From Polaromonas sp. C04 (GTDB taxonomy: Bacteria; Pseudomonadota; Gammaproteobacteria; Burkholderiales; Burkholderiaceae_C): DNA of 64,000 nucleotides. The notes under the pieces are model-generated. The model was not told the DNA's origin, ran no database searches, and saw nothing but the letters and a program-made list of their open reading frames with translations. Position 1 is the stretch's first letter. Each line of letters opens with the position of its first letter. This document shows positions 1 to 7,727 of this stretch, in pieces. The stretch is from the NCBI RefSeq assembly GCF_002002705.1, contig NZ_MUNS01000031.1, forward strand, positions 186,001-250,000, given 5' to 3'. The position numbers and the translations under genes are program-made.

Positions 1-312
1 TTTCCCGTCCGCATCGATCATCCACAACGGACTGAACAGGTTCCACCAGACCCCCTGGTCCACCTCGTTGGCGGTCATCAGCGGATGAAGAACGGTAACT
101 TCCTGCGAGAAACCGAGGATGGCCTGCCCCGTCGGCTTCGTGGGCGGCGCGGCGGCGTGGGCATTCTCCCCCAGACCCAGGGAATCCAGGGCAAAGGAGG
201 CTGCGCCTGCAAAGATGGCGTTGCGCCGAGTCAGATTGCCCATGGCGGCATCGCCGATATTGTTTGTCCGCTTCATGTTTATACCTTTCAGTTCGCTGCT
301 GTGATCATTCAT
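1..312 (-). CDS. ABC importer substrate-binding protein, N-terminal part (cut by window edge)
   Basis: Start of a periplasmic binding protein of the peptide/nickel/opine importer type (SBP_bac_5-like). The 104 visible residues show a twin-arginine export signal (LTRRNAIFAG, residues 27-36), an Ala-rich cleavage zone ending near NAHAAA, and then QAILGFSQEVTVLHPLMT, the usual opening of the mature domain. I chose the start at 312 because AGGAG lies 6 nt upstream; the in-frame ATG at 276 has only a weak ribosome site. It sits 56 nt behind the FAD oxidoreductase stop on the same strand, so it is probably the fifth gene of that operon and would serve uptake of the operon's substrate. The family call is firm; the ligand is unknown. 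Confidence 0.75.
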   Translation of the reverse strand, partial: MNDHSSELKGINMKRTNNIGDAAMGNLTRRNAIFAGAASFALDSLGLGENAHAAAPPTKPTGQAILGFSQEVTVLHPLMTANEVDQGVWWNLFSPLWMIDADGK

Positions 313-368
313 GGTTGTCTCCTGGATAGGGGTTGCGGGGTTAAGTGGATGGGTTGGGCGCGCGAGGC

Positions 369-1694
369 CTAGAAATCAGCGACCTTGCCCCATGCGGAAC
401 TGTTGAATCGACCAGGTCGAAATGGTGTGGGATCCACGATCGGTTCAGCGCCGGTGGCCAGGTCCGCGATCAGGTGGCCGGCGCCGGGCCCGGTGCCGAA
501 GCCGTGTCCGGAGAAGCCCGCGGCCAGAATGAAACCCGGCATGCCAGGCACTTCGCCAATGCCCGGAACACCGTCCGGCGTGCTGTCGACGAAGCCGGCC
601 CACGCATGCGTGATCTTGGCGTCGCGAAGTTGGGGCAGCAGTTCGACGGCGCGCCGGTGGGTCTCTTTGATCGTGGTCGAACAGGGCTTCGGATCGAGGA
701 TGCGCACCCGCTCCATGGGCGTCGGCGCATCGAGCCGCCACCGCGCCAGAGTTTCGTGGCCGCCCCGGATGCCTTGCAGGCCTCCCGGCAGAAGGCTGCG
801 CCAGCGCTTGGCGAACATGGGCACGAATTGCGGGGCGAAGCGCAGGAACTGACCTGTCACGTCCACACGCGCGCGGCCGCTGATGGCCAGTGCGTAGCGT
901 CCGTCGTCGCGGCGAGTGGCGGACACGCCCGACATCACCAAGGCATCCGGCAGGCGATGCGCCACAGGGGACACGCTGAGGATGGATTGGCGGATCGAGG
1001 CCTGGGGAAAACGGATGCCCAGCTGGCGGCAGAATGCAGATGCCCAGGCGCCGCCGGCGAGCACGGCCGTCCTGGTCTTGATGACGCCGGCTTCGGTGAC
1101 GACACCGCTGACACGCCCGCCTTCGGTCTCGATGCCGCGGGCGGCGCAATTCTGGTGGACGCTGCCCCCGAGCTTGATGAGCGCAGCGGCCACGGCCGGC
1201 GCGGCCTTGGCAGGATCTGCCGTGCCGTCGTTGGGCGAATAGACGCCGCCCTTCCAGGGGCGACCGGTCGCCTGCCCGCGCTCGGCGGCCTCTCGACTGC
1301 TCAGCATGTGACTCGTGACGCCTGAGGTTTTCGCAAAATCACGCCAGTTGGCCCAACCGGACAATTCTGCCTCGTCGTTACTGAGAAACAACAGCCCGCA
1401 GCGACGGAAGCCTGTGTCTTCGCCGCTCTCGGCGGCAAATTGTTCCCACAGGTCCAGGCTCTTGCTCGCCATGGGCAATTCGCGAGCGTCGCGGTTCTGC
1501 TGCCGGCACCAGCCCCAGTTGCGGCTCGACTGCTCGGCACCGATCCTGCCCTTTTCGACCAAGGCCACTGACAGGCCGCGCTGAGCCAGGTAGTAGGCGG
1601 CGAAGACACCGACGATGCCGCCCCCGATCACTACGACGTCCGCCGAGGCCGGCGGCGTGGGGGAAGTTTGAATTTGCTTCAGCGGAGGGGACAT
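369..1694 (-). CDS. DAO-type FAD-dependent oxidoreductase (cassette A)
   Basis: A 441-residue flavoprotein of the D-amino-acid oxidase/dehydrogenase fold, expected to oxidise an amine or amino acid to an imine or aldehyde. The FAD-binding GGGIVG is at residues 24-29, a striking [11 protein letters not shown] segment follows around residues 59-69, and the C-terminal FAD loop reads [20 protein letters not shown]. The open frame continues upstream, but the paralogue at 17766-19091 has exactly 441 residues from the matching MS start, so I begin at 1694. No strong ribosome site is visible. It is co-directional with the cupin (19-nt gap) and ALDH genes. Substrate cannot be told from sequence; glycine-oxidase or opine-oxidase-like chemistry is possible. 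Confidence 0.85.
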   Translation of the reverse strand: MSPPLKQIQTSPTPPASADVVVIGGGIVGVFAAYYLAQRGLSVALVEKGRIGAEQSSRNWGWCRQQNRDARELPMASKSLDLWEQFAAESGEDTGFRRCGLLFLSNDEAELSGWANWRDFAKTSGVTSHMLSSREAAERGQATGRPWKGGVYSPNDGTADPAKAAPAVAAALIKLGGSVHQNCAARGIETEGGRVSGVVTEAGVIKTRTAVLAGGAWASAFCRQLGIRFPQASIRQSILSVSPVAHRLPDALVMSGVSATRRDDGRYALAISGRARVDVTGQFLRFAPQFVPMFAKRWRSLLPGGLQGIRGGHETLARWRLDAPTPMERVRILDPKPCSTTIKETHRRAVELLPQLRDAKITHAWAGFVDSTPDGVPGIGEVPGMPGFILAAGFSGHGFGTGPGAGHLIADLATGAEPIVDPTPFRPGRFNSSAWGKVADF

Positions 1695-1713
1695 GATGAA
1701 TCTGTTCGCCCGT

Positions 1714-2433
1714 TCATGCCTGGACGGCCTGGACCACGAAGAACTTCGCCACGCGGTCGCCGCTTTCCCATCCGACCGATGTGCCTTTAGGCACGAAAAG
1801 CGCATCACCCGCCTGTGCAGACAACACACTACCATCGGGCGCGGCGAACCGGACACTCCCGTCCAGCAGATGCATGAACTCATTCTGGCGATGCGGGCGG
1901 ACAATCCGGTGATAGGGGGTGGAGTCCCAGGTACCCGCGCTGTACCCCACGCCTTCCTCGGTGAAGACATTTTCGCTGCGGCACTCCGGTGCCGGGCCGA
2001 GCAGCGCTTCCGGGGGTAGCGAACGGGCCGGCTTGAAGTCGGCGTCGGCGCGAAGCGGGGTCACGCTGTGCTTTGTCGGTTTGTCGCAAGCGGCCGCGCA
2101 AAAAGAAAACCGGACGCGGGATCCGGCCTGGATGCGAAGTGAGGTACCGCATCCGATGACAGCACCTGTCTGTGGACCGAGCACCAGCGGGGCCGCGCCG
2201 CTCGCTGTCAGAGTCAGCTCGCCTTCCGCAACGACAATGGTTTCGATGTGGGGAAAGCTTGCGACATCCAGCTCACCGATGAAGCTGATTCGGCCCACGA
2301 TCATGGATTCGGGCCCTTCCCATGCGATTTCGCGGTGACGCGCAAAGGGGTCGTCCTTGCCGAACGCAGCCCGGCGGAACGAAGTTGAAACGGGTGCGCC
2401 GTCGGCGCGATGCAGCACTATTGCCAAGGTCAT
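1714..2433 (-). CDS. two-lobe cupin protein (cassette A)
   Basis: A 239-residue protein of two cupin lobes, resembling the DUF861/ethanolamine-utilisation-type cupins. The first lobe carries HIETIVVAEGELTL (about residues 62-75); the second carries GTWDSTPYHR and HRQNEFMHLLDGSV (about residues 170-200), with His and Glu residues placed like cupin metal ligands. Its start overlaps the ALDH stop (TCATGA on the plus strand), so the two are translationally coupled. It is the paralogue of the cupin at 17030-17746: by hand alignment 45 of the first 60 residues are identical. Function is unknown; a role in processing an unstable product of the flavoenzyme or ALDH would fit, but that is inference. 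Confidence 0.8.
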   Translation of the reverse strand: MTLAIVLHRADGAPVSTSFRRAAFGKDDPFARHREIAWEGPESMIVGRISFIGELDVASFPHIETIVVAEGELTLTASGAAPLVLGPQTGAVIGCGTSLRIQAGSRVRFSFCAAACDKPTKHSVTPLRADADFKPARSLPPEALLGPAPECRSENVFTEEGVGYSAGTWDSTPYHRIVRPHRQNEFMHLLDGSVRFAAPDGSVLSAQAGDALFVPKGTSVGWESGDRVAKFFVVQAVQA

Positions 2434-3944
2434 GATTGCTCCTGCGCGTTGCGCGATGATTGAACTGTCGTTGCGAGCGTCGGGGCATCCTGGAAGCCAA
2501 GAATGGCCTTGGTTTCCAGGTATTCCTCGATGCCTTCGATTCCGTATTCGCGGCCATTTCCAGACCGCTTGTAGCCGCCGAATGGGGCATGGGGGCTCCA
2601 GGCCGGGTAATTGATATGCACCTGCCCGGACCGGATGCGCGCTGCGACGGCGCGCGCCGCGCCCAGATCCTTGCCCTGCACATGAGCGCCCAGACCATAG
2701 ACGGTGCCGTTGGCGATCTCCACCGCCTCGTCCATGCTGTCGTAGGGGATCAGCACGAGCACCGGCCCGAAAATTTCCTCCTGCGCGATCTGCATGTGAG
2801 GCTGCACCGCGGTGAAGATGGTCGGGCGGCAGTAGAAGCCGCGGCTCAAGTCTTCTGGCCGTCCGAGGCCGCCACAAATGAGCTTCGCTCCTTCGGTGAT
2901 GCCGATGCCTATCATTTCCTGCACGCGATTGAACTGCGCGCGGTTCGCCACCGGGCCATGTGTGGTCTGCGTCGATCGTGGATCGCCCACCACGAGGCTA
3001 GCTACCGCTTCGAGCGCGATCCGTTCCACCTCCTGGAGCCGCGCGCGGGGAACGATCATGCGCGTCGGCGCGCTGCAGGATTGGCCGACGTTGCGCAAGC
3101 CGGAGGCCACGCCTGCTGGCACGGCACGCGCCAGATCCGCATCGGGCAAGATCACATTCGGTGACTTCCCGCCGAGTTCCTGGGCCACACGCTTCACAGT
3201 GGGAGCGGCCGCTTGGGCAACGAGTACGCCGGCCCTTGTCGAACCGGTAATCGAGATCATGTCCACGTCCGGATGCGCCGACAGGGCGGCGCCGACCTCC
3301 GGCCCATTGCCGCTCACCAGGTTGAACACACCTGGCGGGATCCCGGCGTCGTGCATCACCTCGGCAAAGAGCAAGGCGCTCAGCGGCGACAGCTCGCTGG
3401 GCTTAAGGACAACCGTACATCCCGCCGCCAACGCAGGGCCGACTTTGGCCGTGATCTGGTAGAGCGGCCAGTTCCAGGGGGTAATCAGGCCGCACACGCC
3501 GATGGCCTCGCGCATGATGGCCACGTCTCCCCGATGGGTGAGGAACGGATAGCTGGCCAAATTGTCCCGGGCCACGCGGATGTGCTCCGCCGCTACCGGC
3601 ACTTGTGTGCTGCGCGCAAAGCCGATGGCAGCGCCCATCTCCAGTGATATCGCCTGGGCGAACAGTTCTGCTCGCTCCAGGATCAGTGTGTGGACGCGGT
3701 CGAGAAGGACGGCCCTACTCTGGGCGGAGCTCACGGACCAGGCGGCGAAAGCACGCCGCGCTGCGGCCACCGCCGTAGCGACGTCTTGCGCATTTCCCAG
3801 TGCGATCTCTGTGACAGGCTCCTCGGTGGACGGGTCGATGACAGAGGTTCGAGCTTGCCCGTGGGGCAGAACCCACTCGCCGTCAACGAACATGCGGTCC
3901 AGACGGCCAGCGCTCCTGAGGCATTCGACGATGGAGGAGTTCAT
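2430..3944 (-). CDS. NAD(P)-dependent aldehyde dehydrogenase (cassette A)
   Basis: A 504-residue aldehyde dehydrogenase, probably oxidising the aldehyde made by the neighbouring FAD oxidoreductase. Family marks are TPWNWP (about 155-160), the cofactor-site GSTRAG (235-240), general base Glu256 in ELGGKSP, and catalytic Cys290 in GQSCSAP. The start MNSSIVECL at 3944 is preferred because the paralogue at 15561 starts with the same MNSSI; the longer open frame is not credible. The C-terminus is 14 residues longer than that paralogue and overlaps the cupin start by 4 nt. The gene lies 31 nt downstream of the PLP enzyme gene. Fold and chemistry are certain; the substrate is not. Confidence 0.9.
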   Translation of the reverse strand: MNSSIVECLRSAGRLDRMFVDGEWVLPHGQARTSVIDPSTEEPVTEIALGNAQDVATAVAAARRAFAAWSVSSAQSRAVLLDRVHTLILERAELFAQAISLEMGAAIGFARSTQVPVAAEHIRVARDNLASYPFLTHRGDVAIMREAIGVCGLITPWNWPLYQITAKVGPALAAGCTVVLKPSELSPLSALLFAEVMHDAGIPPGVFNLVSGNGPEVGAALSAHPDVDMISITGSTRAGVLVAQAAAPTVKRVAQELGGKSPNVILPDADLARAVPAGVASGLRNVGQSCSAPTRMIVPRARLQEVERIALEAVASLVVGDPRSTQTTHGPVANRAQFNRVQEMIGIGITEGAKLICGGLGRPEDLSRGFYCRPTIFTAVQPHMQIAQEEIFGPVLVLIPYDSMDEAVEIANGTVYGLGAHVQGKDLGAARAVAARIRSGQVHINYPAWSPHAPFGGYKRSGNGREYGIEGIEEYLETKAILGFQDAPTLATTVQSSRNAQEQS

Positions 3945-3975
3945 GGAGTAGGTCCTTTGGAAACTGCGTAGCGGT

Positions 3976-5112
3976 TCATTGCCATCCGTAAAAGCGGGGC
4001 CACGTGCGCAGCGTGCCATCGGGTGCCAGCGCTTCGTAGCGGGGAAACTGCGCACCCGTGGCGCAAGCATGGTTCGGCAGGATGCGCAGTTGCATGCCCA
4101 CCGGAAAACGCTGCGTGATCTGCGGATCAGGCTCGCCCACGCGCGACAAGATGCCGTGCTCCTGGTTCGCGCCGCTGAGCACATAGCCGTCCAGCAGTTC
4201 GCCATCGATGCTGCACACCTGGCCGTAGCCGTAATCGTGCTTCTGGCGCTGGGTGCCGCGGTCGCGGCTCATGGCCATCCAGCCAGCGTCGACGATCGCC
4301 CAGCCCTTCTCTGCTTGGTGGCCAATGACCGTCGTCAACACGGACAGAGCAATATCCTGGGGCTGGCACACGGTGATGTTGGACATGACGAGATCGAAAA
4401 AGACGTACACGCCGGCCCGCACTTCCGTCACGCCGGGCAGAACACTCGCCGCCAAGGCGGTGGGTGTGGAGCCGACACTCACCACTGGACAGGCCCAGCC
4501 TTGGGCACGCAGGCGCTCCGCCGCGCGCACGCAGCCGGCCCGCTCCTGTTCGGCCATGGCGACATGCGCCTCATGCGTGTCGAGGTCATAGCTGGAACCC
4601 GCGTGCGTCATCACGCCGCCCAGCACGCTGCCGCCTTCGAGCACGGCGCTACCCACCTCGATCAGCAACTTTGCTTCGGGTGGGATGCCTGAGCGGTGAC
4701 CGTCGCAATCGATCTCAATCCACAGCTCGAATTGGTGCCCGTGCTCCTTGCCGAAGCGGCCGAGCGCGAGCGCCATGTCAACGTTGTCGGTGATCAGCTT
4801 CAGGTCGCAGCCCTGCTGCCGCAGCGCCAGCGCTTGGGCGAACTTGTTCGGTACTATGCCAACGGCATACAGAATGTCGGTGATTCCCGCCGCAAAGAAT
4901 TGTTCCGCCTCTTTCAGCGTCGAAACCGTGATGCCTTGTGCACCCGCCGCGGTCTGTGCCCGAATGACCTCGAGGCACTTGGTGGTTTTGACGTGGGGCC
5001 GGAATTTGACGCCCAGCTCGTTCATGCGCGACTGCATGCGGTCGATATTGCGCTGCATCTGCGCGACATCCACCAGGGCTGCAGGAGTGGTCAATTGCTC
5101 AAAAGTGGTCAT
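3976..5112 (-). CDS. D-threonine aldolase / D-serine dehydratase-like PLP enzyme
   Basis: A 378-residue fold-type III PLP enzyme of the DSD1/D-threonine aldolase family, acting on D-hydroxy-amino acids such as D-threonine or 3-hydroxyaspartate by aldol cleavage or dehydration. The PLP lysine is Lys42 in RPHVKTTK, and the C-terminal metal site is His348/Cys350 in PNHACAT, both typical of this family. The start MTTFEQL at 5112 gives the family length; upstream TTG/ATG starts are possible (the frame is open to 5178) but poorly supported. It is the first gene of the minus-strand operon leading to ALDH, cupin and FAD oxidoreductase. Beta-hydroxyaspartate aldolase (BhcC) belongs to the same family, so aldolase and dehydratase roles both remain open. 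Confidence 0.85.
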   Translation of the reverse strand: MTTFEQLTTPAALVDVAQMQRNIDRMQSRMNELGVKFRPHVKTTKCLEVIRAQTAAGAQGITVSTLKEAEQFFAAGITDILYAVGIVPNKFAQALALRQQGCDLKLITDNVDMALALGRFGKEHGHQFELWIEIDCDGHRSGIPPEAKLLIEVGSAVLEGGSVLGGVMTHAGSSYDLDTHEAHVAMAEQERAGCVRAAERLRAQGWACPVVSVGSTPTALAASVLPGVTEVRAGVYVFFDLVMSNITVCQPQDIALSVLTTVIGHQAEKGWAIVDAGWMAMSRDRGTQRQKHDYGYGQVCSIDGELLDGYVLSGANQEHGILSRVGEPDPQITQRFPVGMQLRILPNHACATGAQFPRYEALAPDGTLRTWPRFYGWQ

Positions 5113-5155
5113 GAGTCGGGAAGTCAAGTTAGTGGGAAGCGTCGGAATGACTTGA

Positions 5156-5377
5156 TGCTCGCAGTATCGAAGCGCCAATCCATGCAGTCAAATACAAGTT
5201 TTTGCCATATTCATTCCATATTGATATGAACATACGCAACCCGAGTCTTCCGTCCGGTGATGCACACATGCTCGATGTCCTTGCCGCATCGCTGCGGCGG
5301 TATACATATCAATCGTGAATGGACAACCAGTGAACTTGTATTGGACTGCATGGGTCCGCATGCCGATACTCGTAGCA
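5156..5377. promoter_or_regulatory. divergent control region with mirrored 73-bp arms
   Basis: The space between the minus-strand PLP-enzyme operon and the plus-strand RidA/GNAT pair contains two copies of one sequence facing outward. Read toward each operon, the segments 5228 down to 5156 and 5305 up to 5377 align without gaps at 50 of 73 positions by hand count, including CATATCAAT at the outer end and CTTGTATT.GACTGCATGG with one mismatch. Each operon thus appears to have its own copy of the same promoter/operator. A small GC hairpin (GCCGCA/TGCGGC, about 5283-5298) lies between them. No other gene is seen in the 5113-5453 gap except a possible 32-codon leader frame at 5350-5448. Confidence 0.55.
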
Positions 5378-5453
5378 GACGGTTCTGCGTCGCGATAGGT
5401 TCAGCAACAAATAACATCGTCGGCTCGGGCAGCCGTCGGAAAGGATGACAGGC

Positions 5454-5858
5454 ATGGCAAAGGATATTTACGTCGTCGAACCGCCCGAGGCAGGGGCGCC
5501 TGGCGGTCACTACAGCCACGGCGTGGGCTACGGCGACCTGCTCTTCGTTTCCGGCCAACTTGGGATCCGGCAAGACGGTTCCCACACCGCGGACTGCGAA
5601 TTCGAAGTGCAGGCGCGGCAGGCGCTGCAGAACGTGCTCGCCGTGCTCGAAGCCGCTGGCTCGGGTCCGCAGGACGTTCTGAAGGTGACTGCCTATATTG
5701 TGGACGTAGGCAACTGGCCGGGCCTGAACAAGGTCTACGCCGAAGTCATGGGACAGGCCCGGCCGGCGCGCGCCGTGGTTCCGGTGCCAGCGCTGCACTA
5801 CGGCTATCTCATCGAAATTGACGCCGTCGCCGTGCGACGCAAGAAAGAAACCGCATGA
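5454..5858 (+). CDS. RidA/YjgF family imine deaminase
   Basis: A 134-residue RidA-type protein, which hydrolyses reactive enamine/imine products of PLP enzymes and amino-acid oxidases to keto acids and ammonia. The conserved arginine in PARAVVPV and the acidic residue in IEIDAVAV are present, as is the internal YSHGV...FVSGQLG core. I prefer the ATG at 5454 because AAAGGA lies 8 nt upstream; an ATG at 5445 is too close to that site. The stop overlaps the following GNAT start (ATGA). Its position opposite an operon with a PLP lyase and an amine-oxidising flavoprotein fits the classical RidA role. Confidence 0.88.
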   Translation: MAKDIYVVEPPEAGAPGGHYSHGVGYGDLLFVSGQLGIRQDGSHTADCEFEVQARQALQNVLAVLEAAGSGPQDVLKVTAYIVDVGNWPGLNKVYAEVMGQARPARAVVPVPALHYGYLIEIDAVAVRRKKETA

Positions 5859-6742
5859 ACCTCGCCTCGACCTCAATCACACCCGATCCCGCGGGCACCG
5901 CAGTTAATGCCGTCTGCCTGCGCCCGTTCGAGCCAGGCGACCTGCCGGCGGCGCACGCAATGTCCAGCGCCTTGAAGTGGCCCCATCGGATCGAAGACTG
6001 GCAGTTCGCGCTGTCGCTCGGGCAAGGCGTGGTCGCCGAACGCAACGGAAAAGTATTGGGCACCGCACTGTCGTGGCAATTTGGGGCGAACTACGCCACC
6101 ATCGGTCTGGTGATCGTCGCGCCCGAGCTGCAGGGTCAGCGCATCGGCAACCGCATGATGTCGGCGTTGCTCGATCGCCTGGAAGCGCGAAATGTGCTGC
6201 TGCACGCGACGGTGGCGGGGCGCGGCCTGTATGAGCGCCTGGGATTCGTCACCACGGGCGAGATCGTGCAGCACCAGGGCATGCTCGGGACCCTGCCGAC
6301 GGTGGCGGGGCGCGAGGGCGACCGTCTGCGGCCGCTAAGAGATGCTGACGTCGAATCTCTGATCGCGATAGACGCCCGCGGGGCGGGCATGCCCCGTGCC
6401 GAGCTGCTTCGCCGGTTGTTCGCCCAGGGGAAGACGGTCGTCCTTGAGCGTGGCGGCCGGGTCGCCGGCTTCGCCGTTCTTCGCCGCTACGGCCACGGCC
6501 ATGTGGTCGGTCCGGTGGCGGCGCCCGATGTCGATGCGGCCCGCCTGCTGATCGCCGATTTCTGTCGTCACACCGAAGGGTTCCTGCGCGTCGACGTGGA
6601 CGCAACGAGCGGCTTGCCATCTTGGCTGGAGAGCCTGGGGCTGCTGCGCACCGGCGACGTGTCCGTGATGGTCCTGGGCCGGATGCCGGAGCGCGGGCCA
6701 GCCTATGGCGGCTGGGCGCTGGTTACCCAGGCGATCGGCTGA
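5855..6742 (+). CDS. GNAT-family N-acetyltransferase (copy 1)
   Basis: A 295-residue acetyltransferase with one clear acetyl-CoA domain in the N-terminal half (IGLVIVAPELQGQRIG, about residues 88-103, containing the Q-x-x-R-I-G pyrophosphate loop) and a second, weaker GNAT-like half. A close paralogue of identical length lies at 42926-43813; both share ATIGLVIV, GRGLYERLGF and TGEI.QHQGM. It is coupled to the RidA gene by a 4-nt overlap. It probably acetylates an amine intermediate or competing amino acid; the acceptor is unknown. It ends 19 nt before the convergent LysR gene, without a visible terminator. Confidence 0.82.
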   Translation: MNLASTSITPDPAGTAVNAVCLRPFEPGDLPAAHAMSSALKWPHRIEDWQFALSLGQGVVAERNGKVLGTALSWQFGANYATIGLVIVAPELQGQRIGNRMMSALLDRLEARNVLLHATVAGRGLYERLGFVTTGEIVQHQGMLGTLPTVAGREGDRLRPLRDADVESLIAIDARGAGMPRAELLRRLFAQGKTVVLERGGRVAGFAVLRRYGHGHVVGPVAAPDVDAARLLIADFCRHTEGFLRVDVDATSGLPSWLESLGLLRTGDVSVMVLGRMPERGPAYGGWALVTQAIG

Positions 6743-6761
6743 CTTTCTTGCGCTCGGCGGG

Positions 6762-7640
6762 CTATGAGACGCGCACCACCATGCGCATGGCCTCGAGGAA
6801 GTCGGCGACGAGCGCTTGTGCCGGCTGTTGACGCGCACGCACCAGGTGGTACTTGAAGTAGATCTCTGGCTCGAAGGCCAGAGAATGCACGCCCGAGAGC
6901 CCGAGCTCGCTGAGCACCAGAGGTTCCACGATGCTGACGCCCAGGCCCCTCGCCACCATCGCGCAGACCGTGGTGGCCAGCGAAGTCTCGATTTCCAGCC
7001 TGCGCACCTCAGGATCGAAGACACGGTCAATGGCCGCCCGCGCTATGTCCGGAGGCGCTAGCGATATAAAGGACTCACCTGCCAGGTCCGAAGGAACGAC
7101 CTTACGCTTGCGCCCCAGCCGGTGCCCCCGGGGTACGATGCAGACGGCGCGGTCAGAATACACGAGCTCGCTGTCGACTTCCTGGGGAAGGGCAACATAA
7201 GAGGCCAAGCCGAGCTCGCAGTAGCCCGATGAAACCCACTTGCAGATGGTCGCGGAATCGGTCGTGTGGACAACCACCGTCACGCGCGGCCGGAGTCCGC
7301 GAAAGATCTGCAGGATGCGCGGCACTAGGCTGATGCCGATCGCGGGCGACACGGCAATGCGCAAGCCTTCGACGCCGAGCGTGCGGATGCGGTCCGCCGC
7401 CTCGCGGACGGTCTGCAGTCCCACATAGGTGCGGTCGACCTCCTTCAGCAACGCGTAGGCTTCAGGCGTAGGAACCACGCGCAGCCCGACACGTGCGAAC
7501 AGCTGCAGCTGCGTCTCGCGCTGCAGCAGCGCAATGGCGCGGCTCACGTTCGGCTGCGACGTGTGCAGCTGCGCCGCGGCAAGCGTCATGGAGCCTGTGT
7601 GCATCACGGCGCGGAAGCATTCAATCTGGCGAAAGTTCAT
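6762..7640 (-). CDS. LysR-family transcriptional regulator
   Basis: A 292-residue LysR regulator: N-terminal winged helix-turn-helix (MNFRQIECFRAVMHTGSMT; LHTSQPNVSRAIALL at about 26-40) and a C-terminal effector domain. The N-terminus is of the subgroup that includes opine regulators such as OccR/NocR; that resemblance is from memory. It is the last gene of the minus-strand cluster kinase-PdxA-barrel/cupin-LysR, 87 nt after the barrel/cupin stop, and converges with the GNAT gene. It could control either the threonate-type operon or the RidA side; the divergent LysR at 10954 is the better candidate for the kinase operon. Confidence 0.88.
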   Translation of the reverse strand: MNFRQIECFRAVMHTGSMTLAAAQLHTSQPNVSRAIALLQRETQLQLFARVGLRVVPTPEAYALLKEVDRTYVGLQTVREAADRIRTLGVEGLRIAVSPAIGISLVPRILQIFRGLRPRVTVVVHTTDSATICKWVSSGYCELGLASYVALPQEVDSELVYSDRAVCIVPRGHRLGRKRKVVPSDLAGESFISLAPPDIARAAIDRVFDPEVRRLEIETSLATTVCAMVARGLGVSIVEPLVLSELGLSGVHSLAFEPEIYFKYHLVRARQQPAQALVADFLEAMRMVVRVS

Positions 7641-7727
7641 ATCGCCAATGTATCAAACTACCGAAACCTGGGTTTTGCCGCATGGATCGGCGTTCCGATG
7701 CCACCGACCCCCCCGCTCTGGCGCGAA

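Noticed and set aside
345-1325. 326-codon open frame on the plus strand across the FAD oxidoreductase
   Set aside because: It is the antisense shadow of a GC-rich gene; Arg/His/Gly-rich composition, no motif, no ribosome site.
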